IMG/VR virus record: IMGVR_UViG_3300027976_002258
Location: 1-41,395 of that record
Length of the DNA stretch: 41,395 nucleotides
Direction: 5' to 3' (one strand)
Source: a virus
Shown here: piece after piece, positions 33,177 through 41,395 of the stretch
How the letters are laid out: each line of letters starts with the position of its first letter
How positions within the stretch are numbered: the first letter of the stretch is position 1
Program-made: the position numbers and the translations under genes
Notes under the pieces: model-generated
Seen by the model: the letters and a program-made list of their open reading frames with translations, nothing else
What the model was told of the DNA's origin: nothing
Databases searched by the model: none

Positions 33177-35114
33177 ATGGCAACACCATTAATAAGGATT
33201 CCACAGGAACAAGGCGGGACTATGTATGCATTCTCTGGAGCTGCTAGAGATTTGACGCGTGCATATTACAACCCTGACATCAATTTCGAATATTCTAAGT
33301 TTGCACTTTTGGATATTCCTGTAGTGTCCACTCCTTCAAATGGGGAAAACTATATTCAATTTGAAAATTTACATAAAAGAAGTGGTTTGCAATATATGGC
33401 ACATGGAGATGCTAATGTTGATTTTGCACAAACATTTCAAAATTACGCCCTTAACTTTGAAAACTTTATTTTAACAGATGATGATTTTGATGAATCAATA
33501 TATACATCAGATGCTGAAAAAATATTCTTTAAGTGGCTGCACCATATCGGTGCATTTAAAGTTAAGAACGCTAACACACAACAATCAGTTGCAGGAAGTT
33601 CAAGAGTAGTAGAAGACGAAGACACTACTGATTCTGGAAACAACTATTCTAGAGTCGTTAAGTATATTGGAAATATCGACGTGTCTAATGATAAAAATTA
33701 TCAGGGAAATACATATAATGAAATATTTGTAAATGTACCATCATCGGTTGGTTATACACCTGACATTTTATTCAAATCAAATAACTTTAATACTACAGCA
33801 ACGTCATATTTACCTACGGATTACATTAACGGCAGAGTTAATCAAACACACCCTGATTCCTATTTGGATTTAGAATCTTTGGCTGACAATGTTTACGGTT
33901 CTATAAGCTTAGACCCAATCGATTTATATAATTATGGTATCGAATGGAACCCTTCAATATATGCTAAAATTGCAACTGATCCGAAACTAAATAATTTATT
34001 GGATTATTCTAAGAGAGGAGGAGACTTCAGATTTAACGCCATATTAATATACTATGATTTATATTCAAAATCAAACACCGCTAATAAGTCTACTAATTTA
34101 TATGGGATATTAATATTAGATAATTTTAAAAATGACCCTAATTCAGAAGGTTCATATATACCAGAATTGACTAAATATAAACCAAATGATGTTACTGGAT
34201 TAAATGGTAATGCGTTCGCCCTTAAACTAAATGTTAAATTTAACTCATCTCTAGACAATGTAGGAGTAGAGGTAAACATAAATGACTATTCAACATTCTC
34301 GATGGACATTTTCTTGAACACAACGACTGCTCTTGAAAATGCTGCAAGGTTATTAGTCGATGCTGCAAACACATATGCAACAATGACCCAGAGGGTTAAT
34401 GACATAGAGAATCTAATTGCACATCTAAGTGCACAAGGTACTTCAATGGATTTTGCATCTAGAATTAAAGCGTTAGAACTTGATTTAGAAAATGCAGCTT
34501 TAAACTATGCAAAATCAACGTCAATATTAGATATGATAACGTCGGTTAATACCAGGTTGAATTTAGTTATATCGGGAGTTATTCCATCGGAAATTCAATA
34601 TAATACAAACATTATAAAGGCAGGAGTAGGTATGAAGATAGATAAAACCAACAGTAACTTTATAAAAATCATAAACGATAACAATGGATATACATTGAAC
34701 GATTTGTTCAATTATGATGTCATTGGAGGGGTGAACGGAACCACTGTAAATGCAATAAATCCATTTAACATGTCAACTTCTGCATCGACCGGACTGATAA
34801 CTCGAGTTAGACCGTTTGATAATTTAATTAGAGTCAACACTAACTCTGGGGTTCTTACAGGTGATTTGAATATATACCTTGACGACAGTATTAATTCTTG
34901 GAAGAAAGGTCAAACTATTACGTTTTCTTTTAAGAATACATTGCCATATTTAGGACTAAACAAGATCAATATATACACAGACAAGTCTAATGTTCTTGGA
35001 TGGATTTTAAAAGCATCTATTGATATTGAAAATATATTAAGTTCTAAACCATACTTTGAATTAATATGTGTTGACGAAATAAATAATACATTTGAACTTG
35101 AAATTATAAGATAA
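33177..35114 (+). CDS. Large tail/baseplate periphery protein (645 aa)
   Basis: No family is recognised. The first 370 residues are mixed, with aromatic and Asn/Asp-rich segments; about 385-465 form helices with heptad-like spacing (LENAARLLVDAANTYATMTQ, and LSAQGTSMDFASRIKALELD), suitable for a trimeric coiled coil; the rest is beta-rich. This architecture is common for fibres or fibre-holding proteins. It is 1 nt from the next gene. A role outside the virion seems unlikely in this gene order. Confidence 0.6.
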   Translation: MATPLIRIPQEQGGTMYAFSGAARDLTRAYYNPDINFEYSKFALLDIPVVSTPSNGENYIQFENLHKRSGLQYMAHGDANVDFAQTFQNYALNFENFILTDDDFDESIYTSDAEKIFFKWLHHIGAFKVKNANTQQSVAGSSRVVEDEDTTDSGNNYSRVVKYIGNIDVSNDKNYQGNTYNEIFVNVPSSVGYTPDILFKSNNFNTTATSYLPTDYINGRVNQTHPDSYLDLESLADNVYGSISLDPIDLYNYGIEWNPSIYAKIATDPKLNNLLDYSKRGGDFRFNAILIYYDLYSKSNTANKSTNLYGILILDNFKNDPNSEGSYIPELTKYKPNDVTGLNGNAFALKLNVKFNSSLDNVGVEVNINDYSTFSMDIFLNTTTALENAARLLVDAANTYATMTQRVNDIENLIAHLSAQGTSMDFASRIKALELDLENAALNYAKSTSILDMITSVNTRLNLVISGVIPSEIQYNTNIIKAGVGMKIDKTNSNFIKIINDNNGYTLNDLFNYDVIGGVNGTTVNAINPFNMSTSASTGLITRVRPFDNLIRVNTNSGVLTGDLNIYLDDSINSWKKGQTITFSFKNTLPYLGLNKINIYTDKSNVLGWILKASIDIENILSSKPYFELICVDEINNTFELEIIR

Positions 35115-35115
35115 T

Positions 35116-38100
35116 ATGAGCGCTAGCAATTCAATATCACAGTTACTTGAACAGTTTCTTGAGTTAAACACTAACTCATTAGAAACTGTTAAACGAATTA
35201 ACGAAGCAATAACCACTGACAAGGAGACTGTTACAATTGACCTTTTTAATAGTAAAACTAACCTAATGGAAACTATTCAGATACCAGCGTTTGGTTATTT
35301 GAAGAGAGAGCTCGATCGACTAAATAATAATATCGTGTCAATTAGTGGTTTGGAAGGTTCAAACGCTAATGTAAGATTAAAGGATGGTACTTATAGAACC
35401 GTTCATACATCGAGGCTAAAGGGTCCTTCTCCTTCAATAACAACACTGGTGTCTCCGACTATATTTACTACAAAACTAAATGATTTTTTCGAAGAATTTT
35501 TAAATCCTCTATTAACAATAAATTTAGATGTTAGTGGACAGATTCCTGTCGAAACTGAGAAGGTATATGTTGAAAGATTTATTTTTAATGAAAATGATGC
35601 TGCATCGATTAATTCATTCGATGAAATATATAAAGGTGGAAGTGAGATATCATATTCAGAATTAATGACCGATATTAATGATAATAATTGGCTTTATTAT
35701 CTAGATTCTCAGGTTGTTGATATGCCGATTAGAAAGATAAAATACAATGGATTCTTCGATGTTATTAAAATTGATAATGTACAGAAGAATATTATAATAG
35801 ATGGTATTAGCCAGGTAAAAGGTGTTAAACTTTTTACACTTAATAAATTGTCATATACTGATTCGACAAAAATACTTAAAGATACGGAATCTCTTAAACT
35901 TGGAGATTCATTAATCGTTAACTCTGGCAATTATAGAACACGATATCAGGTTCTTTCGATTGATGGATCTACTACTCAAATTGAGCTTCTATTGTTAGAA
36001 GGGTCTGAATCTATAAAAATAGGAGTTGAACAGTTAGGAATTTATAAAGAGGTAGAATCTAATTTAAACGTTGAAATTAATGTCGCATTTAATGAAAGAC
36101 AAATTGTTTTCATTAAGCCAATAGATCCTAATTCAAAAATACCTGCTGAAAATTATTCACCGGGAGTTGGATTCTATTCTAATGACTTGGAGATAACAGA
36201 TGTTTCTGGTAATAAAGTGAAGCTTGCTGAATATTACAAAAATGAAGTGGCAGACTTTGGACAATTTATCAAATCACTAAAAGTTGATTATATTCCTCCT
36301 TCAGCGGTTGGAATAAAACCATCTGCGCCATTGATTGATATTGTAAATTTCAAAGTAGTGCAAATCAACAGCCATTTAACTGACAATTCTACTACAGAAA
36401 AAATAAAACAATTAAAATCTGATAAATTTACAACTGAACAGTCGTTAAATAAAATTGATGAGTCGATTAAACAAAAAAAATCACTGATTAATACTAAGAA
36501 ATTTACGTCTAGTGCAGAAAAGGATAGTCACAATAACGAATTAATTTCACTAGTGTTGCAACGTGAATCTGAATCTAAATTGTTCACATCAACTGTCAAT
36601 GAAATTAAAGCAGCAGGCGATTCGTCAAATATTCAATTAGTTTCACCTAAATATAGAGTTAGAGGGTTTTGGTCAGTTCCAAATCCTAAGTCTATTGGAA
36701 ACCAGGTTTCTCAAGAAGTTATTCAATTTAAGATTAGATACAGATATGTATCAACGTCTGGAAAAACGTCAACAATTGACCAAATCAAATTTATAGATAG
36801 TGTAACTGGTACAGAAAAAACTGCAGTATTTTCAAATTGGACTGAATTGTTAGGTCCAATTAGAAAGAGAGAGAAAAACTCTTATGGCAAATTCAATTGG
36901 ATAATGGAGAGCGAAGAAAATGCAAGTGCAGTAAACTTTAACTCTTTTGAAATATCAATTAATCCTGGAGAAATAGTTGAATTTATGATTAAATCTATTT
37001 CTGAAGCTGGATTTCCATCCAATCCTTTAGAATCAGAATGGTCATCAATCCAAAAAATTGAATTTCCACAAGGGCAATTCAATACAGATTCTCTTGGAAA
37101 TGTTATAAAGGTAAATGAATTAGATTTATTAAAGGTGCAAATAATACAAGACTTAGAGTCTGCCGGCATATATAAACACGTTGGAGAATCATTTGATGTT
37201 GGAAATCAAACATTTGCACATAATGCAAATAAAATTGCATCAGGTTTTTTAACAGACATATTGTCTCCAGTTTCGGTGTATGAAAAATTGCTATCACTAC
37301 AAAATGAAATATTGAGCTTGAGAGCAATTATTGAAGGAACTACTGGAGAATTGCTAGTACGTATAATTGATGAGAATGGAAACATTACACCCGTTACAAA
37401 TAATACAACAGTTCAATTGTTTGCTGGATATTATATCCAAGAAATTCCAACTACTGGAGGAAAAGGTTACATCGTTACTAAAAACTTTAAATTGGAATTG
37501 TCTAATACTAAAGCAACTGATCTTGAATTAATTGCTAGAATAATTGGAGATACAACACAACCAGCCCATGTATCTACTAACAACACTATATTTGGTCTTG
37601 GGACTGGAACTGCTAATAACGCGTATGATGGATATTATAGTGAAGAGGCAAGATACGATATGGTTCCTGTCATTTATCAGAATATAAAAGGTTTAGATGA
37701 AAGTTATTTTAATAGTGGGCCAGAACAATCAACTCAAGTGAAAGGACAGTTCATATATTCGCGATTTAAGAATATTGCGAATGACGACAACCTGTATATA
37801 TTCGATGAAAGTGGTTTACTCTCTTCAAATGCAAATGGTGATATAGATCCATCAGTACCAAGTACTCCGAGCTATGATAAATACGAATACGGTTTATCGT
37901 ACCCAATTTTCGGTGTTACTGAAATAGTAGGATCAGGATCTAAATCATTTTCTGCAGCTACTCAAAATATATTCACGGATGCAAATTCTGGTGAAAATGA
38001 TTTTATATGGTCTGGTGGGTATACTGGTGTAAATGGTACAAAAACCACTACCACTATTGGTGTTGATATTGACTTCCAATCATATTCAAATGGCATGTAT

Positions 38101-38790
38101 ATACATATTGACCATCCTATTATTACTGGATATTCATCGAATGCGGACAATGCTTTATTAAAAATTGCAAGTAATGGATTAGTGGGAATGCCAAAAACTG
38201 CTGTAAGAAGATCGACTGATGCTCATGGAAAAAAACAGACCCCTCTACGTATATTAAATACCGTTAATAGCGATAATATAATTGGATTGAGGCAAACTAT
38301 TAAAAATGGGTTTGCCCCTGAAGACCAGTATTTATTGGGAGGACATTCATGTGGGTCATTTCTATATATATCGCCATTGAACGTTGACTCGTTAATAGTA
38401 GACGCATCAAATAAAAACGGTAAGAAAATCATACCAGGTGGAAGCGCTAACTCTATTTCTTTAGACATTGTGTTCCAATATAGAATGACAGATTATTATG
38501 GAGCAGGATCCTCTGGAACTGGATTAGTGGGTGGCATTTTAAATAATATATTAACAAACTTAAGTTACGCTAAAAAAATTGGAATTGATATATTAGACTT
38601 CGGTAAGAATGATTTTAAATTCGATATAGAAGTACATGCGAAGTATACATCTCAGGGTAAAAACATTAACAACATAACAGGAGCAATGCTATCTAATTAT
38701 AATTCTAACTTCCTTGGATCACGAGGAAGACGTAGATATTTGTCAACGGGAAACATTGACTTCTCATTCCCAGAAATAGGACATTTTTAA
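35116..38790 (+). CDS. Very large structural/fibre protein with FN3-like and coiled-coil segments (1224 aa)
   Basis: Residues 1-80 are helical. Beta-rich segments run to about 420. A charged coiled coil (about 430-495, TTEKIKQLKSDKFTTEQSLN onward) appears to be inserted into a fibronectin-III-like region that ends with EFMIKSISEAGFPSNPLESE. The C-terminal 400 residues are Gly/Asn/Ser-rich with features of a receptor-contacting or structural tip (SYDKYEYGLSYPIFGVTEIV). Size and place suggest an outer wedge or long fibre protein. The family could not be named. Confidence 0.6.
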   Translation: MSASNSISQLLEQFLELNTNSLETVKRINEAITTDKETVTIDLFNSKTNLMETIQIPAFGYLKRELDRLNNNIVSISGLEGSNANVRLKDGTYRTVHTSRLKGPSPSITTLVSPTIFTTKLNDFFEEFLNPLLTINLDVSGQIPVETEKVYVERFIFNENDAASINSFDEIYKGGSEISYSELMTDINDNNWLYYLDSQVVDMPIRKIKYNGFFDVIKIDNVQKNIIIDGISQVKGVKLFTLNKLSYTDSTKILKDTESLKLGDSLIVNSGNYRTRYQVLSIDGSTTQIELLLLEGSESIKIGVEQLGIYKEVESNLNVEINVAFNERQIVFIKPIDPNSKIPAENYSPGVGFYSNDLEITDVSGNKVKLAEYYKNEVADFGQFIKSLKVDYIPPSAVGIKPSAPLIDIVNFKVVQINSHLTDNSTTEKIKQLKSDKFTTEQSLNKIDESIKQKKSLINTKKFTSSAEKDSHNNELISLVLQRESESKLFTSTVNEIKAAGDSSNIQLVSPKYRVRGFWSVPNPKSIGNQVSQEVIQFKIRYRYVSTSGKTSTIDQIKFIDSVTGTEKTAVFSNWTELLGPIRKREKNSYGKFNWIMESEENASAVNFNSFEISINPGEIVEFMIKSISEAGFPSNPLESEWSSIQKIEFPQGQFNTDSLGNVIKVNELDLLKVQIIQDLESAGIYKHVGESFDVGNQTFAHNANKIASGFLTDILSPVSVYEKLLSLQNEILSLRAIIEGTTGELLVRIIDENGNITPVTNNTTVQLFAGYYIQEIPTTGGKGYIVTKNFKLELSNTKATDLELIARIIGDTTQPAHVSTNNTIFGLGTGTANNAYDGYYSEEARYDMVPVIYQNIKGLDESYFNSGPEQSTQVKGQFIYSRFKNIANDDNLYIFDESGLLSSNANGDIDPSVPSTPSYDKYEYGLSYPIFGVTEIVGSGSKSFSAATQNIFTDANSGENDFIWSGGYTGVNGTKTTTTIGVDIDFQSYSNGMYIHIDHPIITGYSSNADNALLKIASNGLVGMPKTAVRRSTDAHGKKQTPLRILNTVNSDNIIGLRQTIKNGFAPEDQYLLGGHSCGSFLYISPLNVDSLIVDASNKNGKKIIPGGSANSISLDIVFQYRMTDYYGAGSSGTGLVGGILNNILTNLSYAKKIGIDILDFGKNDFKFDIEVHAKYTSQGKNINNITGAMLSNYNSNFLGSRGRRRYLSTGNIDFSFPEIGHF

Positions 38791-38792
38791 AA

Positions 38793-38857
38793 TACCTAGG
38801 TAATTCTATTAACAGCCGCTTCTATTTTAAGGGATATATAATTAAAATAAAGTCCCT
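38793..38857. repeat. Palindrome and short inverted repeat between two large structural genes
   Basis: TACCTAGGTA (38793-38802) is a perfect 10-bp palindrome just after the stop at 38790. AGGGA (38830-38834) and TCCCT (38853-38857) flank an AT-rich spacer with tatataattaaaa that may be a promoter region for the gene at 38860. Neither has a T run, so I do not call a terminator. Confidence 0.35.
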
Positions 38858-38859
38858 AC

Positions 38860-41395
38860 ATGGCTGGAATTAACACCGACATAGAGAATAATTCAATAGA
38901 CGATAAGTCTTTTGCTATATTAAGAACAAACCCTAAGTTAACAAGCAATATTAAAGTATTGGTTGACTCTATAGGGAATATATTCTTAAGTGCATTTAGA
39001 GCTAATAAGGAACTATCAAATATTACATATCAAAAATTCGATATAAAAGAGTCTGGAATATATTCTATTGATATTGCCAACTTTTATAAGGGCATGCCTC
39101 TAACGCAACGATATGATGTATTGAGAACTATATCAGACTCTACGGTATACTCTGACTATGAATTCCAGTATGAAGATCAATATCAGTATGGCGCAATTCA
39201 AAACAATACCAAGTTATATGGTGAGCAGTATAGAATATTTGCTCCAATTTGGATTGAAAAGAAAATACCTACTAAGTTTGTTTTATACAGAATAGAAGGG
39301 ACCGATTATAAAAATGAATATTTAGAGTCGACTTCGGGACAAAATGATAGGATTTTAGAGCTTCTTAAAAATGCAACTATTATCAAGACGTTTGATTTAA
39401 GTAAGTCTTCAAAGATTGGAGAGTATTTAAACAGACATGCGAACGATAAAAGATTTCCTAATTCTGCTTTAACAATAAACTTCAAAGAAGGTTCTCAATC
39501 CTTTTTTAATGGAATAGATATTGTAAACGGTGGGTTTGTTAATAGAGCGGAACAGCTTGATACATATTATACTCAAGTGGATTATCCTGAAATTTTTAAT
39601 AATCAGACTATTACACAGGGGTTCGAGAGAAATGGAATTGTATCTGCTAATATAATTAACTTAGAGTTTTTATTCGATGATAGTACTGCAGACAACTATA
39701 AAATTTATAGATACTTTGGGATTTATGTCGATGACATTGATGAGGGTTCATTCAGTGTTAATGGTTTCGATCCAAAAGGAAAATTAAATGTTAACAAAGG
39801 TTCATATAAAACATTACATGATACTATGTTATTAACAGATTTCGATCTATTGCCAAATCCAGATCAATTCAGAATTCCATCTTTGCAATATATCAAAGAC
39901 GTTAACGGAAATTTTTACCATGTAATAAATTCTATAAAAAACATACTATCTTATAAATTCATAATATCACCGAATGAAAGTTCACTGGAATCTTTCGGCG
40001 GATTTTCTAAAAATGGTAAGAAATTAGTGGTTGATTATTCTTCTCCGATTCCAAACTATAAGGGATTTATAACAGTTCGTATTAAGGAGGTTCCAGCCCA
40101 TGGAGACCGTGTATTCATGGGAGATAAAACAGAAATAGAAATATCTCAATATAATTTAGGAGACTATGTTATAATAGCGGATGAAGATATACATGCAGGA
40201 AGAGCAATTGGTAACAGGTTCTCGTCAAAGGGTTCTCTTCAGCAAATTGCTATAGCGTTCTCTTCTGCAATCAATAATGGTGATGCCGTTACATATAAAA
40301 CGCATGTGGTTGATACTTCTATTATAATAGAAGAGCATGTAGATGGTAATAAAAGAAGACATAATGCATTAGGGATTTATAATTCCAATTATGCAGATTT
40401 TATAAGCGTTGATAAAGGTGAATTAAATAATATTGGGTTGACGGATGATTACGTCGACTCTATGTTTCCAGGGAACGACACATTATTTATAGATTGGACT
40501 ATATATACAACTGTTGGTGGATCTGAGGATGGACATATTCTTCTAATTAAGTCCACAGAGATTGGAAATGTGATAGTTGGAGAATATATTAATAATATTG
40601 ATTCTAATAAATTTATAAGAATAATAGAAATCGAACGAGACCCGTTTAATATTGAGTATTACAGAGTCATATTTAACTCCAGGCTATATACATTGAATGG
40701 CAATCAACGCGAATTCGATATCTACCATGAATATAAAACAATCCATGGGAAATTTTCAGCTTACGACTTTAAAGATTTCGATTTCGACTTTTACTCTACA
40801 CGAAATTCAAGTTTAGGAGATATGTTATATGATAGTTCTGAAATCGACCTGGCTAAATTTTATGCAGGGCTTAATCCTGTATTAGATGTTGAAAGTATAG
40901 AAGAAAACACAAACAGAATTATCTTAAAAAATGAGTATGACAGACTATTAGAAAATAATTTGAAGGAAACTTCCATTATTAGTAGAGTAGTTCCGACCAT
41001 TTGTAAATTCGAGCTTAAGAATGCATCCAATGCACGTAATCTCCCATATATATTAAATGTAAATGAAGCCTTTGGGGAGGATAATCTTTCCCCTAATATT
41101 AATATAAATTCGGGAAGGAATGTTGAACATCTTAATATGGAATATTTTCATATGAATGGGATTCCTATCGAACTAAGAAATGGAAATGCCTCTCGGGATT
41201 TCAATAATTATGTAGATTTCGCAGATGACGGAGGAATAACTTTAGTAAAATTGAAGGACATTGGTTTCGATTATTTTGAGTCTCATTTTAACTGGAACGG
41301 ATATTATGATAATGTCGATAATACTTGGTATGATAATACATATAAAAAACTTTATAGTAAATTCGACAATGGTAATTCAGAGAAGAGTTCATCAA
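38860..41395 (+). CDS. Very large structural protein, 3' end outside window (>845 aa)
   Basis: From the ATG at 38860 (MAGINTDIENNSIDDKSFAI) the frame stays open for 845 codons to the window end, checked line by line for stops. The protein is Asn/Asp/Tyr-rich, apparently beta-rich, with no membrane segment. ANKELSNITYQKFDIKESGI and FAPIWIEKKIPTKFVLYRI near the start look like an ordered domain; the later part has repeated aromatic strand motifs. Position after three other large genes suggests a baseplate-edge or tail-fibre component. No family recognised. GC content and style match the neighbouring virion genes. Confidence 0.75.
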   Translation, partial: MAGINTDIENNSIDDKSFAILRTNPKLTSNIKVLVDSIGNIFLSAFRANKELSNITYQKFDIKESGIYSIDIANFYKGMPLTQRYDVLRTISDSTVYSDYEFQYEDQYQYGAIQNNTKLYGEQYRIFAPIWIEKKIPTKFVLYRIEGTDYKNEYLESTSGQNDRILELLKNATIIKTFDLSKSSKIGEYLNRHANDKRFPNSALTINFKEGSQSFFNGIDIVNGGFVNRAEQLDTYYTQVDYPEIFNNQTITQGFERNGIVSANIINLEFLFDDSTADNYKIYRYFGIYVDDIDEGSFSVNGFDPKGKLNVNKGSYKTLHDTMLLTDFDLLPNPDQFRIPSLQYIKDVNGNFYHVINSIKNILSYKFIISPNESSLESFGGFSKNGKKLVVDYSSPIPNYKGFITVRIKEVPAHGDRVFMGDKTEIEISQYNLGDYVIIADEDIHAGRAIGNRFSSKGSLQQIAIAFSSAINNGDAVTYKTHVVDTSIIIEEHVDGNKRRHNALGIYNSNYADFISVDKGELNNIGLTDDYVDSMFPGNDTLFIDWTIYTTVGGSEDGHILLIKSTEIGNVIVGEYINNIDSNKFIRIIEIERDPFNIEYYRVIFNSRLYTLNGNQREFDIYHEYKTIHGKFSAYDFKDFDFDFYSTRNSSLGDMLYDSSEIDLAKFYAGLNPVLDVESIEENTNRIILKNEYDRLLENNLKETSIISRVVPTICKFELKNASNARNLPYILNVNEAFGEDNLSPNININSGRNVEHLNMEYFHMNGIPIELRNGNASRDFNNYVDFADDGGITLVKLKDIGFDYFESHFNWNGYYDNVDNTWYDNTYKKLYSKFDNGNSEKSSS

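Overview
The window is a piece of a large tailed-phage genome with a contractile-tail (T4-like myovirus) baseplate. It is AT-rich, with closely packed genes almost all on the plus strand. Gene starts lack recognisable Shine-Dalgarno sequences and instead sit behind A-rich leaders such as taaataaATG, a pattern known from Bacteroidota. I therefore infer a Bacteroidota (perhaps Flavobacteriia) host; nothing in the window proves this.

Layout: (1) Positions 1-206 hold the first 31 codons of a leftward endolysin-like gene and a divergent control region with 11-nt tandem repeats. (2) Positions 206-5754 carry a small Cys-rich protein, an ABC-exporter-like membrane domain without its ATPase, and a Clp module: a two-AAA+ unfoldase with a ClpP-docking IGF tripeptide and a ClpP with intact catalytic triad. 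Between the two Clp genes lies a thymidylate-synthase-family enzyme whose pyrimidine-specificity residue is Asp, as in dCMP (hydroxy)methylases. (3) Positions 5759-12514 are an accessory region of small genes plus a DEDDy exonuclease, a zinc-finger-less DnaJ, RNase HII and one leftward membrane protein. Three copies of an approximately 80-bp promoter-like element head gene groups here. Three small proteins around dnaJ share a C-terminal EEYxxC helix. (4) Positions 12630-14867 are five coupled unknown genes leading into the virion block. (5) Positions 14911-41395 are the baseplate and tail genes: a large tube/baseplate protein, LysM/gp53-like wedge protein, gp27/gpD-like hub with an added Ig-like domain, tube-associated protein, gp5/gpV-like spike, gp25-like and gp6/J-like wedge proteins, and several very large wedge or fibre proteins, the last running off the window.

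A 3.5-kb accessory insert (22965-26455) splits the hub genes from the wedge genes. It encodes a four-domain S1-like RNA-binding protein, a terminator, a protein with an N-terminus resembling the T4 capsid-targeting peptide, and an amidoligase-like enzyme fused to a beta-helix. Together the genes suggest a phage that brings its own proteolysis, chaperone, DNA-modification and translation-related functions. The best candidates for undescribed biology are the repeated promoter element, the Clp/dCMP-enzyme cluster, the EEYxxC family near dnaJ, the S1-like gene and the amidoligase fusion. All functional calls come from reading motifs; no database search was possible.
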